Below are positions 8,075-17,267 of a DNA stretch of 64,000 bases, piece by piece. The notes beneath the pieces were generated by a model, which worked only from the letters and a program-made list of their open reading frames with translations, ran no database searches and was not told the DNA's origin. The DNA lies in assembly GCF_016862375.1 (NCBI RefSeq), contig NZ_BOMV01000005.1:220182-284181 (forward strand), in the 5' to 3' direction. Made by a program: the position numbers and the translations under genes. The DNA is from Paractinoplanes rishiriensis. GTDB taxonomy: Bacteria; Actinomycetota; Actinomycetes; Mycobacteriales; Micromonosporaceae. The number at the start of each line of letters is the position of its first letter. Position 1 is the stretch's first letter.

Positions 8075-9589
8075 ATGCGCCGATCCCGGCTCCTCGCCAT
8101 CTCGGCCGCGGTACTCACCGCGGTCACCCTCAACCCCCATCCGGCCGCCGCGGCGCCGGGCGACGACTTCGACCTGTCGCCCGGGATGCTGTCCGCGCTG
8201 CGCCGCGACCTCCAGCTCGACGACCGGCAGATCGCCGCCCGGCTGCGGACCGAGGCGGCCGCGCCGGCGGTGGAGCGGCACCTGAGGACCAGGCTCGGCT
8301 CCGCCTTCGCGGGGGCCTGGATCCCGGCGGGCGGGCAACGACTGACAGTCGCGGTCACCGACCAGTCAAAAGCGGCTGCCGTACGCGCGGCCGGCGCGAA
8401 CCCGGTGCTCGTCTCGCGCAGCGCCGCCGACCTGACGGCCGCGCGCACCAGATTGGACCGCAACGCGACCCGGGCCGCCGCGGCCTCGGTCCGCGGCTGG
8501 TACGTCGACGAGCCCGGCAACCGGGTGGTGGTGCTCGCCGAGCCCGGCGCCGAACCGGCCGCCCGCGCGTTCGCCGAGGCCAGCGGCGCCGGCCCGGTCA
8601 CCGTGCGGGCCGAGGCCGAGCAGCCCCGCCCCTACTACGACATCCGCGGCGGCGACCAGTACGTGATCAACGGCCGGACCCTCTGCTCGGTCGGCTTCGC
8701 GGTGGCCGGCGGCTTCGTCAGCGCCGGGCACTGCGGCGGCACCGGCAGCCCCACGCTCGGCTACAACAACGTCAGCCAGGGCACGTTCGCCGGCTCCTCG
8801 TTCCCGGGCAACGACTACGCCTGGGTCCGCACCAACGCCAACTGGACCCCGCAACCGTGGGTCAACAACTACAGCGGCGGCAACGTCGTGGTGGCCGGCT
8901 CGGCGGAGGCCGCCATCGGCAGTTCGATCTGCCGGTCCGGGCGCACCACCGGCTGGCGCTGCGGCACCCTGCTGGGCCGCAACGAGACCATCGTCTACAG
9001 CCAGGGCGCGGTCTCCGGGCTGTCCCGCAGCAACGCGTGCGCCGAGCCGGGCGACTCCGGCGGGGCCTGGATCTCGGGCAACCAGGCGCAGGGCGTCACC
9101 TCCGGCGGCAACGGGACCTGCTCGGCACCCGGCACCATGTGGTTCCAGCCGGTCAACGAGATCCTCGGCGTCTACGGCCTGTCGCTGACCACCAGCGGCG
9201 GCGGCGGTTCCGGCGCGCTGGTCAGCAACTGGAACGGCCGGTGCATCGACGTGCCCAACGGCAACTTCGCGGACGGCGTACCCCTGCAGATGTGGGGTTG
9301 CAACGGATCCGCGGCGCAGCGCTGGACCTTCGTGAACGGCACCCTGCAGACCTCGAACAACAAGTGCATGGACGTGGCCTGGGGCTCGACCGCGAACGGC
9401 GCGGTGATCCAGATCGTGAACTGCAGCGGCAACCCGGCCCAGCAGTTCGTCCTGTCGGCGGCCGGCGATCTGGTCAACCCGCAGGCCAACAAGTGCATCG
9501 ACATCCGGGACTGGAACACCAACGACGGCGCCGCCCTCCAGCTGTGGGACTGCGCCGGCACCGCCAACCAGAAGTGGCGCCGCGGCTGA
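8075..9589 (+). CDS. Secreted S1-family serine protease with C-terminal ricin B lectin domain
   Basis: A 504-residue preproenzyme of the streptogrisin/alpha-lytic type. There is a Sec signal peptide (1-26, cleavage near AAAAPG), an alpha-lytic-type pro-domain (about 30-190), and a chymotrypsin-fold catalytic domain with His219 (SAGHCGG), Asp247 (NDYAW) and Ser328 (EPGDSGGAW). After a short Gly/Ser linker comes a ricin-type beta-trefoil (CBM13) at about 375-504 with the repeated NxxCxD...QxW pattern. The trefoil should bind glycans and bring the protease to polysaccharide or glycoprotein. The start has a good Shine-Dalgarno (GGAAGGA, about 8 nt upstream). It is followed by a strong terminator and then a paralogue. 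Confidence 0.92.
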   Translation: MRRSRLLAISAAVLTAVTLNPHPAAAAPGDDFDLSPGMLSALRRDLQLDDRQIAARLRTEAAAPAVERHLRTRLGSAFAGAWIPAGGQRLTVAVTDQSKAAAVRAAGANPVLVSRSAADLTAARTRLDRNATRAAAASVRGWYVDEPGNRVVVLAEPGAEPAARAFAEASGAGPVTVRAEAEQPRPYYDIRGGDQYVINGRTLCSVGFAVAGGFVSAGHCGGTGSPTLGYNNVSQGTFAGSSFPGNDYAWVRTNANWTPQPWVNNYSGGNVVVAGSAEAAIGSSICRSGRTTGWRCGTLLGRNETIVYSQGAVSGLSRSNACAEPGDSGGAWISGNQAQGVTSGGNGTCSAPGTMWFQPVNEILGVYGLSLTTSGGGGSGALVSNWNGRCIDVPNGNFADGVPLQMWGCNGSAAQRWTFVNGTLQTSNNKCMDVAWGSTANGAVIQIVNCSGNPAQQFVLSAAGDLVNPQANKCIDIRDWNTNDGAALQLWDCAGTANQKWRRG

Positions 9590-9609
9590 CCGTCACGCTC
9601 CGCACCCAC

Positions 9610-9650
9610 GCCGGGCCGTCCTGTCGATCAGGGCGGCCCGGCACTTTATA
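9610..9650 (+). terminator. Intrinsic terminator after protease 1
   Basis: A 14-bp stem (GCCGGGCCGTCCTG pairing with CAGGGCGGCCCGGC, one G-U) with a 5-nt loop spans 9610-9642 and is followed by a T-rich run. It sits 20 bp after the protease stop. Confidence 0.75.
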
Positions 9651-9665
9651 TTTCCGTGATATTTC

Positions 9666-9697
9666 TTGACGGGGTCGGGAAGCATAGACAGACTCCG
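9666..9697 (+). promoter_or_regulatory. Promoter-like element TTGAC-N21-ACTCCG
   Basis: TTGACG at 9666-9671 is followed by ACTCCGAT from 9692, with the shared context TTTCTTGAC before it. The element aligns with that of the first protease with a single-base indel. The LacI-type palindrome of the first copy is absent here. Confidence 0.5.
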
Positions 9698-9753
9698 ATA
9701 AAAGGTGCTTTCCGCCAGTGCGCCGATCCCCATCCCCCAACGGAAGCCCCACG

Positions 9754-10884
9754 ATGTTCACCACTCGACTTCTTGCCATTACCGCCGTCGCCGCCGCGGC
9801 CGTCACGGTCGTCACGCTGAGTGCTCTGCCCAGCGGCGCGGAACCCGTCCCCGAGGTTCCGGACGGCATGATCGCGGCCATGAAGCGCGATCTGAATCTC
9901 GACGACGACCAGATCGCCACCCGGCTGCGGACCGAGGCCACTGCCGCCGCCACCGGGCAGCGTCTGCGCGCCCGGCTCGGCTCCGCCTTCGCCGGCGCCT
10001 GGATCCCCACGGGTGCTGCGAAACTCACGGTCGCGGTCACCACCGACTCCGCGGCTGAGGCGGTACGCGCCGAGGGCGCCACCCCGGCCGTCGTGCCCCG
10101 CAGCGGTGCCGACCTGGCCGCCTCGCGCGCCAAACTCGATCGGAACGCGTCCCGCGCGGCCGGTGCCGACGTGCACGGCTGGTATGTGGACGTGCCCGGC
10201 AACCGCGTGGTGGTCCTGGCCGAGCCCGGCGCCGTGGCGGATGCCGAGGCCTTCGCCGCGGCTGCCGACGCCGGCCCGGTGACCGTGCTGCCGTCGGCCG
10301 GACGGCCCCGCCCGCTGGCCGACATCCGCGGCGGCGACCAGTACGCCACCAGCGGCAACCTGCTCTGCTCGGTCGGCTTCGCGGTGACCGGCGGCTTCGT
10401 CACGGCCGGGCACTGCGGCGACCCGGGCATCACCACGGTCGGCGCCGACAACCTGAGCCAGGGCACGTTCCAGGGCTCCTCGTTCCCGGCCGACGACTAC
10501 GGCTGGGTCAGCACCAACCCCGGCTGGGTGTCGCAGCCCTGGGTCAACGACTACGCCGGCGGCAACGTGCTGGTGCGCGGGTCCACCGAGGCGGCGATCG
10601 GCAGCGCGGTGTGCCGCTCCGGCCGCACCACCGGCTGGCACTGCGGCACGCTGCTCGGCGTCGACGAGACGATCGTGTACTCGGACGGCGCCGTCTCGGG
10701 CCTGTCCCGCAGCGACGCCTGCGCCGAGCCGGGCGACTCCGGCGGCTCGTGGCTCGCCGGCGACCAGGCCCAGGGCGTGACCTCGGGCGGCACCGGCAAC
10801 TGCACGGACGGCGGGATCATGTGGTTCCAGCCGGTCAACGAGATCCTCGAGGTCTACGGCCTGACGCTGACCGTCAGCCCGTGA
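9754..10884 (+). CDS. Secreted S1-family serine protease (paralogue, no lectin domain)
   Basis: A 376-residue preproenzyme closely related to its upstream neighbour over the signal peptide, pro-domain and catalytic domain, but ending after the catalytic domain (TVSP) with no ricin module. Catalytic residues are His220 (TAGHCGD), Asp248 (DDYGW) and Ser329 (EPGDSGGSW). The ATG at 9754 is preferred over a GTG at 9718 because GGAAG lies 7 nt upstream and the signal peptide (MFTTRLLAITAVAAAA) starts there. The pair is a tandem duplication in which a lectin module was gained by one copy or lost by the other. Confidence 0.92.
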   Translation: MFTTRLLAITAVAAAAVTVVTLSALPSGAEPVPEVPDGMIAAMKRDLNLDDDQIATRLRTEATAAATGQRLRARLGSAFAGAWIPTGAAKLTVAVTTDSAAEAVRAEGATPAVVPRSGADLAASRAKLDRNASRAAGADVHGWYVDVPGNRVVVLAEPGAVADAEAFAAAADAGPVTVLPSAGRPRPLADIRGGDQYATSGNLLCSVGFAVTGGFVTAGHCGDPGITTVGADNLSQGTFQGSSFPADDYGWVSTNPGWVSQPWVNDYAGGNVLVRGSTEAAIGSAVCRSGRTTGWHCGTLLGVDETIVYSDGAVSGLSRSDACAEPGDSGGSWLAGDQAQGVTSGGTGNCTDGGIMWFQPVNEILEVYGLTLTVSP

Positions 10885-11164
10885 GGGCACCGGCGCATCG
10901 CCGGGCTGCTCCAAGGATCAAGGAAGTCCCGACGACTTCTGGAGGCAGCCCGACGGTGCGCCGCAAACGAACGCCTTCCTGACCGTCGTCGCCGTGGTGG
11001 CGGCCGCGGCGACGACCTGGATCGCCCTGCCCCCACCTCGGCCGCGCCAGGCCGACATCATCATGACCCCCGTTCTGACCTTTCCCGGGCGGCTTTACGG
11101 GGAGGCCCACATCGCCACCGTTCGATACAGTCACCGCCAGTTTCACGAACGGGGACCCCAAGCG
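10885..11164. other. 280-bp gap with a possible decayed leader ORF
   Basis: GGAGG at about 10941 precedes GTG CGC CGC AAA at 10955, but that frame stops after nine codons. One frame away, the next codons read TNAFLTVVAVVAAAATTW, a membrane-like stretch open into the following gene. It could be a frameshifted remnant or chance. I see no RNA gene or clear terminator. Confidence 0.25.
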
Positions 11165-12097
11165 ATGACGAACGAACCGGTGCCGCAGCCGCCCGACCAG
11201 CAGCCGCACCAGCACCAGCAGCCGCACCAGCACCAGCAGCCGCCCCAGTACCAGCAGCCGCCCCAGCACCCGCCGGCGCCCTATGGGCCGCCGGGCCCAC
11301 CGCCCTACCCCTCGGCCTACCCGCCGCCGCAGCCGCCCCCGCCGGACTGGGCCGCCCAGCCCAAGCGCTCCCGCCTGCCGTGGATCATCGCGCTCGCCGT
11401 GGTGCTGCCGGTCGTGCTGGCCGGCGCCTTCTGCGCCTGGGGCCTGGTGCGGATCGACCAGATGCAGGCCGAACGCGCCCGGGCCGTGCCGGCGGACCGG
11501 GTCGTACCGCCCCTGTTCCGCGACGAGACGGCCGAGCCCGCGCCCACCGAGGCCGAGGAGTCGGCCGAGCCGGAGCCGGCCGGGCCGCGGGCCAGCACCT
11601 ACCCGGTCCGCGAGCACGACGACCTGAGCCGGGTCTGCGAGGGCTGGTACTACCCGCAGTCGCCGAAGTTCGCCGGCAAGGCGCCGCACCAGATCTCGGT
11701 CGGCCAGATCACCACCGTGGTCGCCAAGAACCGGTACGTGAAGAGTTCGGTGAGCGTGCCCGACCTGCGCGAGTCGACCTGGCGGGCCTGGATGCCGACC
11801 GACCCGGCCAAGACCCAGCTGATCGGCTGCGTCGACCTGGAGCGCACCGGCAGCAAGCTCAAGACGTGCAAGTTCGACGACCCGGAACCGGACACTGTGC
11901 CGATGAAGCAGGGTTTCTACCACGTACGGCTCTTTGAGGTCGCGACCGGCAAAAAGCTGGTCGACAAAAAGGTGACCGGCGAAAACGAACGCTGCCCGTC
12001 GATGGTTTTCATGATCGGCGACGACGCTCTCTACAGCGAGGTCGACGACCGCCAGCTGTACGAACTGTTCCGCACGTACGTGATGAAGAAACAGTGA
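11165..12097 (+). CDS. Pro/Gln/His-rich single-pass membrane protein of unknown function
   Basis: A 310-residue protein. Residues 1-65 are low-complexity cytoplasmic sequence (QPHQHQQ repeats, then PPGPPPYPSAYPPPQPPPP). One transmembrane helix follows at about 75-100 (LPWIIALAVVLPVVLAGAF). The rest is an exported domain of about 200 residues with an acidic Pro/Glu spacer and four cysteines (SRVCEGWYY, LIGCVDLE, LKTCKFDD, ERCPSMV) that could pair. The ATG at 11165 was chosen over in-frame upstream starts because GGGGA precedes it and the low-complexity tail begins there. Proline-rich N-tails before a single helix are common in actinobacterial DUF-type envelope proteins. No catalytic motif is recognised. 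Confidence 0.75.
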   Translation: MTNEPVPQPPDQQPHQHQQPHQHQQPPQYQQPPQHPPAPYGPPGPPPYPSAYPPPQPPPPDWAAQPKRSRLPWIIALAVVLPVVLAGAFCAWGLVRIDQMQAERARAVPADRVVPPLFRDETAEPAPTEAEESAEPEPAGPRASTYPVREHDDLSRVCEGWYYPQSPKFAGKAPHQISVGQITTVVAKNRYVKSSVSVPDLRESTWRAWMPTDPAKTQLIGCVDLERTGSKLKTCKFDDPEPDTVPMKQGFYHVRLFEVATGKKLVDKKVTGENERCPSMVFMIGDDALYSEVDDRQLYELFRTYVMKKQ

Positions 12098-12157
12098 CCA
12101 CAATTACCAATTACGGATAGCCGGAAGAAGGGCAGCGCCGGCGGTCTTGTGCTGATC

Positions 12158-13444
12158 ATGGCCGCGACTGTGACCTCGAAGCATCCGCCTGCCCCCGCCG
12201 GGCTCTCGCCGGGTGACCTGCTGCCGGCGGGCCGCCGTTTCCGGCTGGTGCTCGTGCTGGGCTTCCTCGCCGCGCTCGGGCCGCTCACCATCGACATGTA
12301 CCTGCCGGCGCTGCCCGCCATCACCGGCGACCTCGGCGCCACCGCGGCGGCCGTCCAGCTGACCCTCACCGGCACGCTGGCCGGCCTCGCGGCGGGCCAG
12401 TTGCTGATCGGCCCGCTCTCGGACGCGGTCGGCCGGCGGCTCCCGCTGCTGGCCGGCATCGGCGTACACATCTTGGCCTCGCTGCTCTGCGCCATCGCGC
12501 CCAACCTGGCGATCCTCGGCACCCTGCGGGTCTTGCAGGGCGCCGGCGCGGCGGCCGCCTCGGTGGTCGCCATGGCCGTGATCCGCGACCTCTACACCGG
12601 GCTGCCCGCGGCCCGGCTGCTGTCCCGGCTGATGCTGGTGGTCGGGGTGGCGCCGATCCTGGCGCCGACCGTCGGCGGCCTGGTGCTGCGCTGGTCCGAC
12701 TGGCGCGGCGTGTTCCTGGTGCTCACCGGGGTCGGCCTGGCGCTGCTGGCGGCCGCCGCGTTCGCGCTGCCCGAGACGCTGCCGCCGAACCGGCGCCGGC
12801 ACGGCGGGGCGCTCGGTCCGATCCGCGACTACGGGCGGCTGCTCGGCGACCGGGTCTACCTGGGCTCGATCCTGGTGGCCGGCCTCGCCGTGGCCGCGCT
12901 GATCGCGTACGTGAGCGGGTCGAGCTTCGTGCTCCAGGACGTCTACGGCCTGGACGAACAGCAGTTCGCGCTGGTCTTCGCGCTCGGCGCGGTCGGCCTG
13001 ATCGGCGCCACCCAGGTCAACGTGCGGCTGCTGCGCCGCTGGTCGCCGCCGCAGATCCTGAGCCGGGCACTGCTCGCCGGGGTGGCCGGCAGCGCGGTCC
13101 TGCTGGTCTTCGCGCTCACCGGGTTCGGCGGCCTGGCCGGCGTGCTGGTGCCGCTCTGGCTGGTGCTGGCGATGGTCGGCCTGGTCATGCCGAACGCGCC
13201 GGCCATCGCGCTGTCCCGGCACAGCGAGGCGGCCGGCACCGCGGCCGCCATGCTCGGCGCCGTGCAGTTCGGCGTGGGTGCGCTGGCCGCACCGCTGGTC
13301 GGCGCGATCGGCACCGGCGCGGTCGCGATGGCCGTGGTGGTGCTCGGCGGCATGGTGGCCGCCGCGTTGACCCTCTGGCTGGTGGTCCGGCCCCGGCATC
13401 TGCCGGTCGAAGGCTTCGAAACCGCCGTGGCCGTCGCGCACTGA
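12158..13444 (+). CDS. Bcr/CflA-family multidrug efflux MFS transporter
   Basis: A 428-residue inner-membrane proton antiporter with 12 predicted helices. The TM1 region LAALGPLTIDMYLPALPAI is the signature of the Bcr/CflA (DHA1) subfamily, and the loop 2-3 motif A reads LSDAVGRRLPLL. Family members export bicyclomycin, chloramphenicol, sulfonamides or cysteine; the substrate here is unknown. The ATG at 12158 is used; a GTG at 12149 is in frame three codons upstream, and neither has a strong Shine-Dalgarno. The next gene begins 15 bp downstream on the same strand, so they may be co-transcribed. Confidence 0.9.
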   Translation: MAATVTSKHPPAPAGLSPGDLLPAGRRFRLVLVLGFLAALGPLTIDMYLPALPAITGDLGATAAAVQLTLTGTLAGLAAGQLLIGPLSDAVGRRLPLLAGIGVHILASLLCAIAPNLAILGTLRVLQGAGAAAASVVAMAVIRDLYTGLPAARLLSRLMLVVGVAPILAPTVGGLVLRWSDWRGVFLVLTGVGLALLAAAAFALPETLPPNRRRHGGALGPIRDYGRLLGDRVYLGSILVAGLAVAALIAYVSGSSFVLQDVYGLDEQQFALVFALGAVGLIGATQVNVRLLRRWSPPQILSRALLAGVAGSAVLLVFALTGFGGLAGVLVPLWLVLAMVGLVMPNAPAIALSRHSEAAGTAAAMLGAVQFGVGALAAPLVGAIGTGAVAMAVVVLGGMVAAALTLWLVVRPRHLPVEGFETAVAVAH

Positions 13445-13459
13445 ACGGAAAATGATCAG

Positions 13460-14713
13460 ATGGACAGGGTAAAGACCACGTTCGTGGCCGTGGTCACCGT
13501 GGCGGTCGCCTCGGTCGTCCTCGTCGTCATCAACCGCAGCTCGGCCCCCGACCCGGAGCCCGTGGCCGCCCCGTCGGCCACGACCCCGGCACCGTCCGCC
13601 TCGGCCTCGGCTTCCGGGCCGTGGTGGGTGGGCACCTGGGCGGTGGCGGTGCAGCGCGCCAGCACCACGTTCGAGGACCGGACGCTGCGGCAGATCGTCA
13701 GCACCACGATCGGCGGCACCAGCGCCCGGTTGCGGCTGGCCAACCAGTTCGGCACCGAGCCGCTGACCGTACGCAACGTGCACGTGGCCCGGTCCACCGG
13801 CGGCAGCAACGTCGACACCCGCACCGACCGGGCGGTCACCTTCGGCGGCACCGGCGAGATCACCATCCCGGCCGGCGGCGCCGCGGTCAGCGATCCGGTG
13901 GAGTTCGAGGTCCCGGCGCTCGGCAACGTCGCGATCAGCTTCCACCTGCCCGGCACCTCGGGCGCGGCCACCATCCACGGCCTGGCCAACCGGGACAACT
14001 ACGTGGCCGGCGGCGACCAGGCCGCGGGCGGCTCGCTGTCCGGCGCCCGCAAGGCGGGCAGCTACTACTTCCTGGCCGGCCTGGACGTGGTCAACGACCG
14101 GGCGGCGGGCTCGCTGGTGGCGTTCGGCGCCTCGATCACTGACGGGTACGGGACCACCTTCGGCGCCAACCGGGGCTGGCCGCAGCTGCTGGCCCGCCGG
14201 ATCGCCGACTCGGGGCGCACGGTCGGCGTGCTCAACACCGGGATCAGCGGCAACAAGCTCACCCGGGAGGGCTCCGGCGAGAGCGCGACGACCCGGTTCC
14301 AGCGGGACGTGCTGCACCAGCCCGGGGTGCGCTGGGTGATCATCTCGGACACCGCGCTCAACGACCTCGGCGACCCGGACCCGCCGCCGCCCGCCGAACT
14401 GACCGCCGCGCTCCAGCAGCTGGTCGCCCTGGCGCAGGGCAGCGGCATCACGGTCCTCTGCTCGACGCTCACGCCCTACCAGGGCGCCGGCTACTGGAAC
14501 GAGTCCGGCGAGCGGGGCCGGACCGCGTACAACGACTTCGTCCGGAGCCCGGACAGCGGCTGCGACGGCGTGCTCGACCAGGCCGCGATCACCCAGGACC
14601 AGGCCACGCCGAGCCGCTTCGCCGGCACCTACGACTCGGGCGACCATCTGCACCCGAACGAGGCCGGGCTGAAGGCGATCGCCGACGCGGTGGATCTCAG
14701 CATCTTCGACTGA
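13460..14713 (+). CDS. SGNH/GDSL-family hydrolase, membrane-anchored or secreted
   Basis: A 417-residue esterase-like protein. Residues 1-20 (DRVKTTFVAVVTVAVASVVL) form a signal anchor, followed by a Pro/Ala/Ser linker and a beta-rich domain at about 50-200. The SGNH fold then shows block I FGASITDG (Ser225), block II NTGISGNKL, block III ALNDLG and block V DHLHPNE (Asp395, His398). This two-domain layout is common in actinobacterial secreted lipases and carbohydrate esterases that remove acyl or acetyl groups from glycans or lipids. Block III reads ISDTALNDLG instead of the more usual GxND, but the Asn is kept. The substrate cannot be deduced. Confidence 0.88.
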   Translation: MDRVKTTFVAVVTVAVASVVLVVINRSSAPDPEPVAAPSATTPAPSASASASGPWWVGTWAVAVQRASTTFEDRTLRQIVSTTIGGTSARLRLANQFGTEPLTVRNVHVARSTGGSNVDTRTDRAVTFGGTGEITIPAGGAAVSDPVEFEVPALGNVAISFHLPGTSGAATIHGLANRDNYVAGGDQAAGGSLSGARKAGSYYFLAGLDVVNDRAAGSLVAFGASITDGYGTTFGANRGWPQLLARRIADSGRTVGVLNTGISGNKLTREGSGESATTRFQRDVLHQPGVRWVIISDTALNDLGDPDPPPPAELTAALQQLVALAQGSGITVLCSTLTPYQGAGYWNESGERGRTAYNDFVRSPDSGCDGVLDQAAITQDQATPSRFAGTYDSGDHLHPNEAGLKAIADAVDLSIFD

Positions 14714-14736
14714 CGCCGGCGATCTAAGCTCGGCCG

Positions 14737-15660
14737 ATGCGCAGCCCCACCCAGCCCGTACTGTCCGAACCGGACATCGCCGCCGCCGTGCGGTCCGGTC
14801 TCGGTGCCGAGATCACCGCGGCCGCCGAGCTGAGCGGCGGCACCTTCGCCGCGGTGTGGCGCGCCACCCTCGCCGACGGCCGGGAGGTGGTGGTCAAGGT
14901 CGCGCCGCCGGCCGCGGTTCCGATGCTCGGGTACGAGCGAGGGCTGATCCCGGCCGAGGCGGAGTACTACTCGCTGGTCCGCGCGCAGTGCCCCGGCGTG
15001 CCGGTGCCGGACGTGCTGGCCGTCTCGGACGACTGGGTGATCACCTCGCTGCTGCCCGGCCGGCCGCTGTCCGCCGGTGACGACTCGCCGCGGGCCCGCA
15101 CCGAACTGGGCGCCGCCATGGCCCGGGTGCACGCCGTCACCGGCACCCGGTTCGGCTACACCGGCGACCGCCCGTCCGGCGACGACTGGCCCGCCGCCCT
15201 GGCCGCGATCATCGACTCGCTGCGCGCCGACGCGGCCGCCTGGGACGTGCCGCTGCCGCCGCTGGACGGCGTGGTGCAGCGCTACCACGACGTGCTGGCC
15301 GCGGTGACCCGCCCGGCGCTGCTGCACTTCGACCTGTGGGACGGCAACGTGCTGGTCGGCCCGGACGGGGCGCTGACCGGGCTGGTGGACGGCGAGCGCT
15401 ACCTCTACGGCGACCCGCTGCTCGACCTGGTGTCGCCGGCCATCCTGCGGCGCATCGAGGATCTGCCCGACCACCCGTTCCTGGCCGGCTACCGCCCCGC
15501 GGCGTTCGACCCGGCGGCCCGCATCCGGCTGGCGCTCTACCGGATCCACCTGTACGTGCTGATGATCGCCGAGGGCCCGAGCCGGGGCATCCCGATCGCC
15601 GACGGCCGGCACGACTACCTGACCGGCCTGCTCAATCAGGAACTGGCCGATCTGCCGTGA
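14737..15660 (+). CDS. Aminoglycoside phosphotransferase (APH)-family kinase
   Basis: A 307-residue cytoplasmic protein with the APH/choline-kinase fold: an N-lobe lysine in VVVKVAPP, the Brenner motif LLHFDLWDGNVLVG with catalytic Asp and metal-binding Asn, and a DFG-equivalent VDGERYLYGDP. Members phosphorylate aminoglycosides, macrolides, fructosamines or other small hydroxylated molecules. Nothing in the sequence or neighbourhood fixes the substrate, so resistance should not be assumed. The 3' end overlaps the convergent GH13 gene by 29 bp. Confidence 0.85.
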   Translation: MRSPTQPVLSEPDIAAAVRSGLGAEITAAAELSGGTFAAVWRATLADGREVVVKVAPPAAVPMLGYERGLIPAEAEYYSLVRAQCPGVPVPDVLAVSDDWVITSLLPGRPLSAGDDSPRARTELGAAMARVHAVTGTRFGYTGDRPSGDDWPAALAAIIDSLRADAAAWDVPLPPLDGVVQRYHDVLAAVTRPALLHFDLWDGNVLVGPDGALTGLVDGERYLYGDPLLDLVSPAILRRIEDLPDHPFLAGYRPAAFDPAARIRLALYRIHLYVLMIAEGPSRGIPIADGRHDYLTGLLNQELADLP

Positions 15661-17266
15661 GGGCGAAGATGCCGTAGCCGAAGCCGGCCACCTCCAGGCC
15701 CCCGGCGGCCGGCGTCACGCCGGAGGCCAGCAGGGCGGTGGCGCCGGCCGCCTCGGCGGTGGCCACGGTGGCCGGCTCCCGGCGCGGATTGACGACGGCC
15801 AGGTGGGACTCGCCGCGGACGTACGCGAACGGGTAGCCCTCGTTGATGACGCGCGTCGCCGCCCGGGTCCGCAGGGCGGGCGTGGCCCGCCGCAGGGCGG
15901 TCAGCGCGCGGACCAGGTTGAGCGTCGAGGCCGGGTCGGCGTTCTGAGCGGCCACCGTGGGCCGGTCCGGCGCGGGGTCGACGGGCAGGTACAGCCGGGA
16001 CGCCTCGGCCGTGGAGAAGCCCGCGTTGGGTCCGTCGTCCCACTGCATCGGGGTGCGGCATCCGGCTCGGTTGTACGCCGGGTTGCAGACCGATCCCTCC
16101 ACGTTCGGCAGGCCCGGCAGGTACCGCATGCCGATTTCGTCGCCGTAGTACAGGCAGGGCACGCTGCCCCAGGTGAACAGGAAGGTCAGCGCCGCGCCGA
16201 GCTGCTCGGCGGTCCGCGGTCCGCAGCAGAGCCGGTCGTAGTCGTGGTCGGCGGTCGACATCACGACCAGCCGCTCCGGATCCCCGGCGCGGGCGGCATC
16301 CCAGGCGTCCAGAAAAACGCGGGTGCTGCCCCGGCCGGCGGCGTCGAAGAACGGCTCACGCGGCTCGTGGAACGGCAGCAGGCCCGCGTAGTGGTTGTCG
16401 AACAGGCTGCCGTGTTCGTCGTGGATGACCAGGAAGAAGTCGGCGTCGAAGGCGGTCGGTCCGCCGGTGCGGGGTTCGGTGCCCTCGGGAATGAGGACCG
16501 CGTCCGGGTACGCCCGGTTGAGCCACTCGCGGAGCTCCCGCCACAACTCCACCGTCGCCGCCAGGCCGTCGGCCACCTGCTCGTCCTTGACCAGCGAGAA
16601 GGCCATGTCCACCCGAAAACCGGCGACGCCCCGGTCGAGCCAGAAGGCGAGGATGTCCCGCAGCGCCTGCCGGTTGCGACGCGGCCCGGCCGCATCGACC
16701 GGATCCCGCCAGGGCTCGTCCCCGGGCCGGCGCACCCACCCGAAGTTGAGCGCCGGCTGCTCGTCGTAGAAGTTCTTGAGGTAGTAACCCGGGCGCCGGC
16801 CTGGTGACCGGACCCAGGCCGGCGTGCCCGGAACATCGCGACTCCACGCTCGGCCGGGCAGCTCCTCGCACCAGATGTACCGATCGCCGTCCGGGTCCGG
16901 CCCGTCGGCAGCCAGCTCCCGCTGAAACCATTCGTGCTCGATCGAGGTGTGCCCCGCGACCAGGTCGAGAATCACCCGGATGCCGCGTTTCCCCGCCTCG
17001 GCGACCAGCTCCACCAGGTCGTCGTTCGTCCCGTAGCGGGGAGCGATCGCCAAGTAGTCCGAGACGTCATAACCCGCGTCCACGAACGGCGACGCGAAGC
17101 ACGGGTTGAACCAGATGACGTCCGCGCCCAGCGAGGCGATGTGGTCGAGGCGTGAGATCACCCCGCGCAGGTCCCCCACGCCGTCGCCGTCGGAGTCGGC
17201 GAACGACTGCGGGTAGATCTCGTACAGGACGGCGTCGGCAAACCAGTCTCGGCCCATGACCGCCAT
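15632..17266 (-). CDS. GH13 alpha-glucosidase/trehalose-synthase-like hydrolase
   Basis: A 544-residue cytoplasmic (no signal peptide) glycoside hydrolase family 13 enzyme. Conserved regions: DAVLYEIYPQSFADSDGDG at the N-terminus (with a calcium-loop-like DSDGDGVGD), VILDLVAGHTS (region I), GFRVDMAF with nucleophile Asp220 (region II), the acid/base position Glu261 in IPEGTE, and ADHDYDR with transition-state Asp342. The C-terminal beta domain is short. Family relatives cleave or transfer alpha-1,4/1,6 or alpha,alpha-glucosidic bonds. The unusual IPEGTE and an ATADHD-like region IV separate it from the best-studied trehalose synthases, so specificity is left open. ATG 17266 or 17257 could start translation. 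Confidence 0.88.
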   Translation of the reverse strand: MAVMGRDWFADAVLYEIYPQSFADSDGDGVGDLRGVISRLDHIASLGADVIWFNPCFASPFVDAGYDVSDYLAIAPRYGTNDDLVELVAEAGKRGIRVILDLVAGHTSIEHEWFQRELAADGPDPDGDRYIWCEELPGRAWSRDVPGTPAWVRSPGRRPGYYLKNFYDEQPALNFGWVRRPGDEPWRDPVDAAGPRRNRQALRDILAFWLDRGVAGFRVDMAFSLVKDEQVADGLAATVELWRELREWLNRAYPDAVLIPEGTEPRTGGPTAFDADFFLVIHDEHGSLFDNHYAGLLPFHEPREPFFDAAGRGSTRVFLDAWDAARAGDPERLVVMSTADHDYDRLCCGPRTAEQLGAALTFLFTWGSVPCLYYGDEIGMRYLPGLPNVEGSVCNPAYNRAGCRTPMQWDDGPNAGFSTAEASRLYLPVDPAPDRPTVAAQNADPASTLNLVRALTALRRATPALRTRAATRVINEGYPFAYVRGESHLAVVNPRREPATVATAEAAGATALLASGVTPAAGGLEVAGFGYGIFALTADRPVPD

Positions 17267-17267
17267 G

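Noticed and set aside
14737..15660. Antibiotic-resistance kinase
   Set aside because: The APH fold is clear, but the family includes many metabolic kinases; nothing supports an antibiotic substrate.
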